Shown here: piece after piece, positions 7,336-15,361 of the stretch
Numbering within the stretch: the stretch's first letter is position 1
Layout: the number at the start of each line of letters is the position of its first letter
Source: Bacteroidota bacterium
GTDB lineage: Bacteria > Bacteroidota > Bacteroidia > Chitinophagales > Chitinophagaceae
DNA: 64,000 nucleotides
Direction of reading: 5' to 3'
NCBI GenBank assembly: GCA_020161535.1
Contig: JAIUNW010000004.1
Location: 62,001 to 126,000 of the forward strand
Program-made: the position numbers and the translations under genes
Notes under the pieces: generated by a model
Seen by the model: only the letters and a program-made list of their open reading frames with translations
What the model was told of the DNA's origin: nothing
Databases searched by the model: none

Positions 7336-8618
7336 AACTTCAATATTTTCAGCCGCACCGTTTCAATGCGGGTATCCGACACGGCCATCACTTCAAACTC
7401 ATAATCGCCGATGATGATGCGCTCCCTGATTTTCGGAATGGTTTCGTAATGCTGAATAATATAGCCCGACAATGTTTCGCGTTCATCCTGCTCAAAATGC
7501 AGGTCGTATTTGTTGCGCAGGTAATCGAGTTCAAGTCGCCCGGAAAAAACATACTCCGTACTGCTGATCTTCTTTTCCTCCAGGTCGGCCGTATCGTGTT
7601 CGTCTTCAATTTCACCAAAGATTTCTTCCAGCAGGTCCTCCATCGTAATAATGCCCGAAGTGCCGCCAAATTCATCTACCACCCAGGCCATGCTCTTGCG
7701 TTCGCGGCTGAATTTATTGATCAGGTCGGTGGCATTCATGCTTTCCGGTACAGCAGGAATGGGCAGCATCACCGAACGAATATCCGAAGGCTGCTTGAAC
7801 ATATCCAATTGGTGAACATAGCCGAGAATATGATCGATATTGCCTTCGTATACCACCAATCGGCTGAGTTTGGTTTCGGCAAATTTGGCGAGCAGGGTGG
7901 CAACGGGTGTATCGATGTCCACGCCCTCAATTTCTTTGCGGGGTATCAGGCACTGACGCACTTTTACGGCCGACAGCGAGAGCGCATTTTCAAAAAGATT
8001 GGGATTGTTATCAGTACCCTCCGAGTCTTTATCGCTGCCATTTTGCTGGTGAAACGCTTCGAGATCGGCACGAACAAAGGCTTCGCGGCGTTCGTTCAGT
8101 CGAATATTAAACAGGTACTTCAAGATCCATTCGGCAATCGAAACAAAAGCCAATGCGATCGGCAGAAATAACTGGTAGAAAAAATTCATGGTGCCCGCCA
8201 CAAAACCACTGAGCAACCATTCATTTCGCGCGCGGAAAATGGCTTTGGGAACAAACTCGCCAAACACCAGAAAAATAATCGACGCCAGCCCAATCTCCAC
8301 AATCAGGTGAATCAGGTTGGCATAAGCCTGGGGTACCCCCTGGCGTTCTACCCACAACCACACCGGCTCCAGAAAACTGCCGATCATCAACCCATACACC
8401 ACCAGAAAAATATTGAAACCAATCAGTACCACCCCGATGAAATTCGAGGGCTTGTCGAGAAATTGACTAACGAGTAATCCGCCGGTTTTTCCCTGCTTCT
8501 TACGCAACTCGACCGACAATCGATTGATGGTAGAAAATGCCGCCTGTATGCCCGCAAAAAAGCCGGTGAGCAACAGAAAAATAATGATCAACCCAAAGGA
8601 ATTGAGGTTTTGCGACAT
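7332..8618 (-). CDS. CNNM/CorC-type membrane protein (DUF21-CBS-CBS-CorC_HlyC)
   Basis: 428 residues. The N-terminal DUF21 domain (about 1-190) has several membrane segments with the FFAGIQAAFSTINRL and FGEFVPKAIF motifs. A CBS pair follows (about 215-335, including RSVMLPIPAVPESMNATDLINKF), then the stretch WVVDEFGGTSGIITMEDLLEEIFG, and a C-terminal CorC_HlyC domain (about 350-428). Relatives are annotated as hemolysins, but the better-supported role of the CNNM/CorC family is magnesium or other divalent-cation transport. It stands between convergent PAP2 and the gmk operon. Confidence 0.85.
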   Translation of the reverse strand: MSQNLNSFGLIIIFLLLTGFFAGIQAAFSTINRLSVELRKKQGKTGGLLVSQFLDKPSNFIGVVLIGFNIFLVVYGLMIGSFLEPVWLWVERQGVPQAYANLIHLIVEIGLASIIFLVFGEFVPKAIFRARNEWLLSGFVAGTMNFFYQLFLPIALAFVSIAEWILKYLFNIRLNERREAFVRADLEAFHQQNGSDKDSEGTDNNPNLFENALSLSAVKVRQCLIPRKEIEGVDIDTPVATLLAKFAETKLSRLVVYEGNIDHILGYVHQLDMFKQPSDIRSVMLPIPAVPESMNATDLINKFSRERKSMAWVVDEFGGTSGIITMEDLLEEIFGEIEDEHDTADLEEKKISSTEYVFSGRLELDYLRNKYDLHFEQDERETLSGYIIQHYETIPKIRERIIIGDYEFEVMAVSDTRIETVRLKILKF

Positions 8619-8654
8619 AGGTACGAATATAACTGATTTTAGGTAGCTGACGGG

Positions 8655-9236
8655 TTAAGCCGGACGGGAAAGAAACTCGAAAACCAGCTTCTCTGCCTCG
8701 GTACACGCCTTGTTCAGGTCGTCGTTTACAATCACATGATCAAAGTGATCTTTAAATGAAATTTCATAACTCGCCTTGCTCACACGCGCTGCCAGGCTTT
8801 GGTCGGTTTCCGTGCCCCGACCTGCCAGCCGTCGTTTCAATTCATCCACACTGGGTGGTTGAATAAAGATCGACATCGTATTGTGCGGATACTGTTTCTG
8901 CACGTGGATGGCGCCCTTCACATCTATATCAAGAATAGGCACTTGTTTGTGCGACCAGATGCGCTCCATTTCCGATTTCAGGGTGCCATAATACTTGCCC
9001 TCATACACCATCTCCCATTCCATAAAGTCGTTGTTGCGAATATGCTCGCGAAACTCTGCCTCCGAAATGAAATAATAATCCGTTCCGTTTTTTTCTGCGC
9101 CCCGCGGCGCACGCGTGGCTGCTGAAATAGAAAAAGACAACTGCGGATATTTCTCTATCAGGTAGCGGGTAATAGACGTTTTACCGGCACCGGATGGCGC
9201 GGTAATAATGATGATCTTTTTGTGGGTATAAAACAT
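8655..9236 (-). CDS. gmk: Guanylate kinase
   Basis: 193 residues, a typical length. It phosphorylates GMP to GDP using ATP. The P-loop is APSGAGKT (13-20); GMP-binding residues lie in SISAATRAPRGAEKNGTDYYFIS and YYGTLKSE, and DIDVKGA is the family motif after it. It is last in the DUF4290-murA-gmk operon: its ATG overlaps the murA stop by one base, so translation is probably coupled. Confidence 0.95.
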   Translation of the reverse strand: MFYTHKKIIIITAPSGAGKTSITRYLIEKYPQLSFSISAATRAPRGAEKNGTDYYFISEAEFREHIRNNDFMEWEMVYEGKYYGTLKSEMERIWSHKQVPILDIDVKGAIHVQKQYPHNTMSIFIQPPSVDELKRRLAGRGTETDQSLAARVSKASYEISFKDHFDHVIVNDDLNKACTEAEKLVFEFLSRPA

Positions 9237-10540
9237 CAGATGCGTTTAATATCGGCACCCAGGGCCAGCAATCGCTCGTCGATATACTGGTAGCCACGGT
9301 CGATCTGTTCGATATTCTGGATCGTACTTTTTCCTTCTGCACTCAAGGCCGCAATCAGTAGTGACACCCCCGCCCGGATATCGGGGCTCGACATGGTAAT
9401 GCCGCGCAATCGCTGGTCGCGCGCCAGTCCAATAACAGCCGCACGGTGCGGATCGCACAAAATGATCTGGGCACCCATATCGATCAGTTTGTCTACAAAA
9501 AACAACCGGCTCTCAAACATTTTTTGGTGAATCAATACCGAACCCCGCGCCTGCGTAGCCGTGACCAACACAATGCTCAGCAAGTCGGGTGTAAAACCCG
9601 GCCAGGGATGATCGGAAATGGTTAACACCGATCCATCGAGAAAGGTCTGGATCTCGTATACTTCCTGCTCAGGTATCACAATGTCATCGCCTTCAAAAAC
9701 CATCGCGATGCCGAGTTGTTTGAATTTGTCGGGGATAATACCCAGGTGGTCTATGCCGGCACCCTTGATCCGGATATTACTTTGGGTCATGGCGGCCAGG
9801 CCAATGAACGACCCTACTTCAATCATATCGGGCAACATCTCATGACGCGTACCACCCAGGCTGTCCACCCCTTCAATAACCAGCATATTACTGCCCACAC
9901 CGCTGATCTTCGCACCCATCCGATTCAGCATTTTACAGAGCTGTTGCAGGTAGGGTTCGCAGGCGGCATTGTAAAGGGTGGTTGTGCCTTTGGCCATCAC
10001 CGCAGCCATCACGATATTGGCGGTGCCGGTCACCGAAGGTTCATCCAACAACATATATGCACCGCGCAGGTTGCTGGCATCGAGCCGGAAAAATCCGTCT
10101 TCGGGATTGTAGTCGAAGCGTGCGCCCAGTTTTTCAAAACCGATGATATGCGTATCAAGCCGTCGGCGTCCAATCTTGTCGCCACCGGGTTTGGGAATAT
10201 AGGCCATTTTGAACCGGGCCAGCAAGGGACCGGCCAGCATCACCGATCCGCGCAAACGGCCACTTTTTTTCCTGAATTCGGCCGAGTGCAGGTAATCGAT
10301 ATTCACGTGGTCGGCCTTGAAAATGGCCGTATGCCGGTCGACCCTTGTTACCGAAACACCGATATCGGCCAGTAATTCGATCAGTAGGTTTACATCAACG
10401 ATATCGGGAATATTGCCGATCGTCACTTCTTCGGGGGTCAATAGTACAGCGCTGAGAATCTGCAGCGCCTCGTTTTTGGCGCCCTGCGGAACAATGGTGC
10501 CCGACAGTTTCTTGCCGCCCCTTACTTCGAAACTATTCAC
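9236..10540 (-). CDS. murA: UDP-N-acetylglucosamine 1-carboxyvinyltransferase with Asp in place of the catalytic Cys
   Basis: 434 residues, two EPSP-synthase-like halves. It catalyses the first committed step of peptidoglycan synthesis, transfer of enolpyruvate from PEP to UDP-GlcNAc. Landmarks are AKNEALQI near the N-terminus, RLRGSVMLAGPLLARF, and ITISD/HPWPGFTPD in the second half. The loop that reads PGGC in E. coli (Cys115) reads PGGDKIG here, with Asp121 encoded at 10178-10180. In other bacteria Cys-to-Asp at this site keeps activity but prevents covalent attack on fosfomycin, so intrinsic resistance is inferred. The start overlaps the DUF4290 stop by 4 bp. Confidence 0.95.
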   Translation of the reverse strand: MNSFEVRGGKKLSGTIVPQGAKNEALQILSAVLLTPEEVTIGNIPDIVDVNLLIELLADIGVSVTRVDRHTAIFKADHVNIDYLHSAEFRKKSGRLRGSVMLAGPLLARFKMAYIPKPGGDKIGRRRLDTHIIGFEKLGARFDYNPEDGFFRLDASNLRGAYMLLDEPSVTGTANIVMAAVMAKGTTTLYNAACEPYLQQLCKMLNRMGAKISGVGSNMLVIEGVDSLGGTRHEMLPDMIEVGSFIGLAAMTQSNIRIKGAGIDHLGIIPDKFKQLGIAMVFEGDDIVIPEQEVYEIQTFLDGSVLTISDHPWPGFTPDLLSIVLVTATQARGSVLIHQKMFESRLFFVDKLIDMGAQIILCDPHRAAVIGLARDQRLRGITMSSPDIRAGVSLLIAALSAEGKSTIQNIEQIDRGYQYIDERLLALGADIKRI

Positions 10541-11262
10541 TTGAAACGTTTCTTGTTGAACTTGTTGTTGCGGTTACCGCCGTTGTTGTTCCGGTTGTCG
10601 TTGTTGCGGTTATCATTGTTGCGGTTACCGCCGTTGTTATTGTTGTTCCGCTGCTGGAATTTCTGCTGGCGTTTGCCATTGTTGTTGCCACCACCGCGGT
10701 AATCGCGCTGGTTGTCGTTCTGGCGGAAAGCCTTCACGTATGGCGTATTGGTAAATTCCAGTTGTCCGCGGGTCATATTACTCAACTCACCCTGGATCGC
10801 ATCATCGTGCACAATCTCCTTGTGCCAGTTGCTATAAGCGAGTTTCATATAATAAGCCACCGCATTGGCGAGGCCTTGTTTTTTCTCGGGATTTTCTTCT
10901 TTCAACGCTTTGTTGATCACCGATTCCAGGTTGCGGCCCAGGTGCGAAAACCGCGGATAACCCTTGGGATAGGGCAGGGGCGCCGGTTTGGCTTTCAGTG
11001 TTTCGGCGGTGGGAATGGGATAGGGCGAATCGACTTCCAATTGAAAATCAGAAATCAAAAACAGGTGATCCCACAACATATGCCTGAAATCTTCTACATT
11101 CTTGAGGTGCGGGTTCAAAAAACCCATCAGTTCAATAACGGTCCTTGCATTCTTCTGGCGTTTGTCTTTATCGTCGACCGTCAGGGTATGTTCAATCATC
11201 CGCTGGATATGGCGGCCATACTCCCGCATGATGAGGTGGTTTCTCGATGTATTATATTCCAT
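10537..11262 (-). CDS. DUF4290 protein with Asn/Arg-rich tail
   Basis: 241 residues. The DUF4290 domain (about 1-190) begins MEYNTSRNHLIMREYGRHIQ and is a cytosolic helical family found next to murA in Bacteroidota; function unknown. The last 55 residues are low complexity, dominated by Asn, Gly and Arg and ending in a basic patch (NKFNKKRFK), suggesting RNA binding or another polyanion contact. First gene of the murA-gmk operon, with a 4-bp overlap, so its dosage is tied to cell-wall precursor synthesis. Confidence 0.82.
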   Translation of the reverse strand: MEYNTSRNHLIMREYGRHIQRMIEHTLTVDDKDKRQKNARTVIELMGFLNPHLKNVEDFRHMLWDHLFLISDFQLEVDSPYPIPTAETLKAKPAPLPYPKGYPRFSHLGRNLESVINKALKEENPEKKQGLANAVAYYMKLAYSNWHKEIVHDDAIQGELSNMTRGQLEFTNTPYVKAFRQNDNQRDYRGGGNNNGKRQQKFQQRNNNNNGGNRNNDNRNNDNRNNNGGNRNNKFNKKRFK

Positions 11263-11282
11263 TCGTAGGCTTTGCGTCTTTG

Positions 11283-11290
11283 CAAATGTA
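11283..11290 (-). promoter_or_regulatory. -7 element TACATTTG of the DUF4290-murA-gmk operon
   Basis: Exact TAnnTTTG match, 20 nt upstream of the DUF4290 ATG at 11262. Confidence 0.55.
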
Positions 11291-11339
11291 CAGCAGGCAT
11301 TCAGGAAAAAGAAGCAATTTGCAACCTGTCTTGAATACT

Positions 11340-12434
11340 ATGCCCGCTATTGTTTACTATATCGATCCATTTCTGGCCGATCACCTTACCCATGAGCAGG
11401 AAAGGTTGTCCAATGCCCTGGGCGACCTGGCGGCCAGCCTTCCCGGTTATGAACACTACATATTAAGCTTTTTTCCGCAATTGGAAATAACAGCCGATGA
11501 ACACCTGCAATTGCTGCGGCTCACCGTGCCCAAATTCTCGATCCGCAACCCGGCCCGCAACAAAGCCCGTGCCTTTGCCGAATGGCTGGGGAGCCGGCGG
11601 GATGTATTGCTGGTGCAGTTTTCGGCGGCCGACTGGCTGGAGACTGCAGGGATCCGAACCTTGCTGATCAGTTCGGCCGATGAAATTCTGTCGGCCGCTG
11701 CGCGGAAAACAGGCTGGACCGCCGCCAGCGCCCTCATTGTACCCTATGAGCAAGACCGCCTCGTCCTGCTCGAAAAAATGCCGGCACTGGTGAACCAGGT
11801 AACGGTTGTTTTTCCGGCCCTGGAAGAAAAAGTGGAATCACTGGGTTGGGCGGGCCAGGAGCAGGTTAAACTCAAGTATTCCGGCGGCCGCGATTACCTC
11901 TTATATGTAGGCCCACTGAGCGAAGAGGCGGGTATTGTTCACCTGATGAAGGCCTATTCGCTGTTCAAGAGCTGGCTGCTGACCGGAATGCCCCTGGTGT
12001 TGACGGGTTATCCCACCGAAGACAGCCCCCACCTGGAAAAACTGATCGCCACGTATAAATATAAAAACGATGTATTGCTTTATCCCGAAGCCGATACGAT
12101 CGACCAGCAAGACCTGGTAGCAGGCGCTTACATGCTGGTATATCCCAAGGCCACGGGATACCAGCACCCCATCGAATGGGCTTTCAGTGCCGGAACGGCC
12201 GTGGTAGCGGTGAACGACCTGCGTGTACGTGAATGGACGGGTTCGGCGGTGGAAGGTGTGGATGCGGCCGATATCAACCTGCTGGCCAATAGCATGATGG
12301 TGCTGTACAAAGACGAAGAAACCCGGAGCCGCCTGGTAGAAAAAGGGCGCGAACAAGCCGAAAAACTGTCGCGTTACAACACACTGGCAGCCTATGCGGC
12401 TGTTATTCAGCAGCTTCTGCCCGAGAATGGTTAA
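11340..12434 (+). CDS. GT4-like glycosyltransferase
   Basis: 364 residues from the ATG at 11340 (MPAIVYYIDPF). Upstream in-frame starts overlap the divergent DUF4290 promoter. The protein looks like a two-domain GT-B enzyme: an N-terminal acceptor domain and a C-terminal half with YLLYVGPLSEEAGIVHLMKAY, PLVLTGYPTED, LVAGAYMLVYPKATGYQHPIEWAFSAGTAVVAV, the usual nucleotide-sugar binding layout, although the canonical E-x7-E is only approximate. No signal or membrane segment. Donor and acceptor are unknown. Confidence 0.75.
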   Translation: MPAIVYYIDPFLADHLTHEQERLSNALGDLAASLPGYEHYILSFFPQLEITADEHLQLLRLTVPKFSIRNPARNKARAFAEWLGSRRDVLLVQFSAADWLETAGIRTLLISSADEILSAAARKTGWTAASALIVPYEQDRLVLLEKMPALVNQVTVVFPALEEKVESLGWAGQEQVKLKYSGGRDYLLYVGPLSEEAGIVHLMKAYSLFKSWLLTGMPLVLTGYPTEDSPHLEKLIATYKYKNDVLLYPEADTIDQQDLVAGAYMLVYPKATGYQHPIEWAFSAGTAVVAVNDLRVREWTGSAVEGVDAADINLLANSMMVLYKDEETRSRLVEKGREQAEKLSRYNTLAAYAAVIQQLLPENG

Positions 12435-12439
12435 TTTTG
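12432..12439 (+). promoter_or_regulatory. -7 element TAATTTTG before gldC
   Basis: Exact TAnnTTTG match whose TAA is also the stop codon of the preceding glycosyltransferase gene; 17 nt before the gldC ATG. Confidence 0.5.
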
Positions 12440-12456
12440 CCGCACAATAACCCTAT

Positions 12457-12807
12457 ATGCAGGAATCGCGCATCACGATCGACGTTCAACTTGATCCCGA
12501 TAAAGTACCCGCCCAGATCAGTTGGCAAGCCAGTAGCAGCACAGCCGAGGAGGCCCAAAAAGCCAAGGCGATGTTGTTGGCTTTCTGGGACAATGCAGAA
12601 AAAACGGCGCTTCGCATCGACCTGTGGACCAAAGACATGATGGTAGACGAGATGGCCGATTTCTATTACCAGACCCTGATGACCATGGCCGATACTTTTT
12701 TACGCGCCACCCGCAACGAAGAACTGGTGAAAGAAATGAAAGATTTTGCAAAAGGATTTTACGCCAAATTCAGGGAGCAGCAACGCAAAGAGAACGCTGC
12801 CAAATAA
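12457..12807 (+). CDS. gldC: Gliding motility protein GldC
   Basis: 116 residues, close to the family length. GldC is a small cytosolic Bacteroidota protein first found in Flavobacterium gliding mutants and conserved in many non-gliding members. Diagnostic stretches are ITIDVQLDPDKVPAQISWQA, ALRIDLWTKDMMVDEM and YQTLMTMADTFLRAT. The C-terminus is a charged helix. Its precise job is not settled. It leads a short run gldC-yqeY-cvpA with gaps of 10 and -1 bp. Confidence 0.9.
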   Translation: MQESRITIDVQLDPDKVPAQISWQASSSTAEEAQKAKAMLLAFWDNAEKTALRIDLWTKDMMVDEMADFYYQTLMTMADTFLRATRNEELVKEMKDFAKGFYAKFREQQRKENAAK

Positions 12808-12817
12808 AACGAAAACT

Positions 12818-13270
12818 ATGTCACTCGAAGAAAAAGTAATGGCGGAGATGAAAGACGCCATGAAGGCCAAGAACGAACCGCTATTAAGAGGCCTTCGCGC
12901 TATCAAAGCAGAAATCATCAAAGCGAAAACAGAACCAGGCGCCAATGGCCAGGTAACGGCTGAAACCGAAGGCAAGTTGCTCCAGAAAATGGTGAAGCAG
13001 CGCCGTGATTCGCTCGATATTTTCAAACAGCAAAACCGCGCCGACCTCGCTGCGAAAGAAGAAGAAGAGATTGCGGTGATAGAAAAATTTCTACCCAAAC
13101 AGCTTGATGAAGCCAGCCTGAAAACAGCCCTGGAAGCCATCATTGCAGAACTCGGTGCCAAAGGCCCGGCCGACCTGGGTAAGGTAATGGGCGCGGCCAG
13201 TAAAAAACTCGCCGGCCAGGCCGATGGCAAAGCCATCAGCGCCCAGGTGAAAACTTTATTAGGCAACTGA
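12818..13270 (+). CDS. yqeY: GatB/YqeY-domain protein
   Basis: 150 residues from the ATG at 12818. Begins MSLEEKVMAEMKDAMKAKNE and continues with the YqeY pattern LRGLRAIKAEIIKAKTE, LLQKMVKQRRDSL and EEEIAVIEKFLPKQL. The fold matches the tRNA-binding tail domain of GatB, so a role in tRNA-dependent amidation or other tRNA contact is inferred; the stand-alone protein is uncharacterised. Its TGA overlaps the cvpA ATG by one base. Confidence 0.88.
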   Translation: MSLEEKVMAEMKDAMKAKNEPLLRGLRAIKAEIIKAKTEPGANGQVTAETEGKLLQKMVKQRRDSLDIFKQQNRADLAAKEEEEIAVIEKFLPKQLDEASLKTALEAIIAELGAKGPADLGKVMGAASKKLAGQADGKAISAQVKTLLGN

Positions 13271-13791
13271 TGCTGATAGACATTATTACCGTTGTGTTGT
13301 TAATCATGGCCTTGTACAAAGGCTGGCGTCGCGGACTGATCGTCGCTATTTTGTCATTCCTGGCCCTGGTGTTGGGGGTGATAGCTGCGTTAAAGTTCAG
13401 TGCGGTTACCGCCAAGTGGTTGGAAGGATCGGTAAATGTGTCGGCCAAGTGGATGCCGGTACTGGCTTTTTTGCTGGTGTTTATCGTGGTAGTGGTGGTC
13501 GTGAATTTGATTGCAAAAATGTTGGAGCACACAGCCGAGATGTTGATGCTCGGCGGATTGAACAAACTGGGCGGCATTTTATTATATAGTTTGGGCTATA
13601 TGATCTGCTGGAGCATACTCTTGTTTTATATCGGCAAGACAAACCTGGTGAAAGCAGAAACCCTGCACAATTCATTCAGTTATGCGATCATATCACCCTG
13701 GGGGCCACGCGTCGTTGAAACAATAGGGAACTGGATACCGGCGTTGAAAGACATGTTTGCCGATCTCAGTCGATTTTTTGGACTATTTTAG
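13270..13791 (+). CDS. CvpA-family membrane protein
   Basis: 173 residues with four hydrophobic segments (about 3-18, 22-46, 61-83, 98-118) and the N-terminal pattern LIDIITVVLLIMALYKGWRRGLI typical of CvpA (colicin V production) proteins. In other bacteria CvpA supports envelope integrity. The final 40 residues form an amphipathic cytosolic or periplasmic tail ending at KDMFADLSRFFGLF. Coupled to yqeY. Confidence 0.85.
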   Translation: MLIDIITVVLLIMALYKGWRRGLIVAILSFLALVLGVIAALKFSAVTAKWLEGSVNVSAKWMPVLAFLLVFIVVVVVVNLIAKMLEHTAEMLMLGGLNKLGGILLYSLGYMICWSILLFYIGKTNLVKAETLHNSFSYAIISPWGPRVVETIGNWIPALKDMFADLSRFFGLF

Positions 13792-13823
13792 CTTATAATT
13801 GGCCTTTATTTTTTTGAAAACAG

Positions 13824-14600
13824 ATGCAGTACGAGATCAAACAGTTTGATAAATTCAGGTACATCGAAGAAGGGGAAGGTGAGCCGTTGGTATTATTACA
13901 TGGCCTGTTTGGTGCCCTGAGTAATTTTAGTGACCTGATTGAATACTTTCGGAAGCACTATAAAGTAGTGGTGCCGATGCTGCCGCTGTTTGACCTGGAT
14001 ATTCTACACACTTCGGTGAGCGGGCTGGAGAAATATGTTCACAAATTCATTGAGGCCAAAGACCTGCGCAATGTTCACCTGTTGGGTAATTCGCTGGGTG
14101 GTCATGTGGCCCTGGTACACGTACTCAAACACCCCGAACGCATTCGCAGCCTGATCCTGACCGGTAGTTCCGGCCTTTTTGAAAACGGCATGGGCGATAC
14201 CTATCCCAAAAGAGGCGATTACGAGTATATCAAGAATAAAACGGAACTGACCTTTTACGACCCGAAGATGGCTACCAAAGAGCTGGTCGACGAAGTGTAT
14301 GAGATCACCACCAGCCGTTTGAAAGTGATTAAAATCATCGCCCTCGCCAAAAGTGCGATCCGGAATAATTTGGGGGAAGAACTGAACCAGATCAAACAGC
14401 CCACCCTGTTGGTTTGGGGCAATAATGACACCGTTACCCCGCCTTTTGTGGGCAGGGAATTCAATAAGCTGATCCCGAACAGTGAATTGCATTTTATCGA
14501 CCATTGCGGCCATGCACCCATGATGGAAGTACCCGATGAGTTCAACCGGATACTTCATAAATTTCTGACAAAACTGAGCGAGCCCGCAGCGGTCGCTTGA
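13824..14600 (+). CDS. Alpha/beta-fold hydrolase
   Basis: 258 residues. The oxyanion-hole motif is LLHGLFG (24-30), the nucleophile elbow GNSLGG with Ser90, the acid in VWGNNDTVTPP and the His in DHCGHAPMME, so the triad is complete. It is cytosolic, with a lid region (about 125-190). Similar genes sit in this position next to CBS and NAD-kinase genes in Bacteroidota. The substrate is unknown. Confidence 0.88.
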   Translation: MQYEIKQFDKFRYIEEGEGEPLVLLHGLFGALSNFSDLIEYFRKHYKVVVPMLPLFDLDILHTSVSGLEKYVHKFIEAKDLRNVHLLGNSLGGHVALVHVLKHPERIRSLILTGSSGLFENGMGDTYPKRGDYEYIKNKTELTFYDPKMATKELVDEVYEITTSRLKVIKIIALAKSAIRNNLGEELNQIKQPTLLVWGNNDTVTPPFVGREFNKLIPNSELHFIDHCGHAPMMEVPDEFNRILHKFLTKLSEPAAVA

Positions 14601-14631
14601 TTTTGAACGTCTATATACCAAATGCTTCGTT

Positions 14632-15294
14632 TTGATCAACAAGGAACTCATATCTGCGTCCCTGCCTGTCCTGTCGCCGAAAGACCCTGTTTACAGAGCC
14701 CTTCAATTGATGGATGATACCCATAAAAGCCAGTTGCCGGTGGTCGACGAAGACAAATACCTGGGCCTGGTGGCGGAGAACGACCTTCTTAATGCGGCCG
14801 ACGACAACCAATTGATCGAAACCCTGGCCGAACACAGCAGTAAAATTCGCGTAGCACCCAATAGCCATTTCACTGAAGCCGTGCAAATGGCCAACGAATA
14901 TGGGCTCGACCTGGTACCTGTGGCCGATGCCGAAGGGAACTGGGTAGGCGCCATTGCCAGCAGCGACCTGCTGCGCTACACCGCACATATGATCGGGGCA
15001 GATGAACCCGGCGGAATCATTGTACTGGAAATGGAAAAACAGCATTTTGCATTTTCTGAAATATATAAATTGGTGGAAACCAATGATGCCCAAATCACTC
15101 AACTCAATACTTATTTTGACAATAGCCAGGGCGTGTTCTTCGTAACCCTCAAGATCAACAAGATGGAATTGTCAGATATCATCGCCACTTTCCAGCGTTA
15201 CGAGTACCAGGTGCGTTACTTTTTTGGGGAAGAACAGTACGAAAACGAGTTGCGCAATAACTACGACCACCTGATGAATTACCTGAATCTCTAA
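14632..15294 (+). CDS. CBS-domain pair protein with ACT-like C-terminus
   Basis: 220 residues. Two CBS motifs (about 6-60 and 70-125) include KSQLPVVDEDKYLGLVAENDLL and LDLVPVADAEGNWVGAIASSDLL, the adenosyl-nucleotide-binding fold. The second half (about 130-220: GIIVLEMEKQHFAFSEIYKLVE, DIIATFQRYEYQVRYFFGEE) resembles a degenerate ACT domain. No in-frame ATG or GTG exists before the CBS domain, so a TTG at 14632 is the likely start. It probably senses a nucleotide or small metabolite; partner unknown. Confidence 0.75.
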   Translation: MINKELISASLPVLSPKDPVYRALQLMDDTHKSQLPVVDEDKYLGLVAENDLLNAADDNQLIETLAEHSSKIRVAPNSHFTEAVQMANEYGLDLVPVADAEGNWVGAIASSDLLRYTAHMIGADEPGGIIVLEMEKQHFAFSEIYKLVETNDAQITQLNTYFDNSQGVFFVTLKINKMELSDIIATFQRYEYQVRYFFGEEQYENELRNNYDHLMNYLNL

Positions 15295-15361
15295 AATTAA
15301 TCGTGTCGGGGTTGGTATTCTTATTGTTAAACCTGTATTTTCAATGCTACCCCTGGAGTGA

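Noticed and set aside
9716..10375. Long antisense frame within murA
   Set aside because: It is a composition shadow of a clearly real gene. Similar antisense frames in recA, mutL, eno and the OmpA-like gene were rejected for the same reason.
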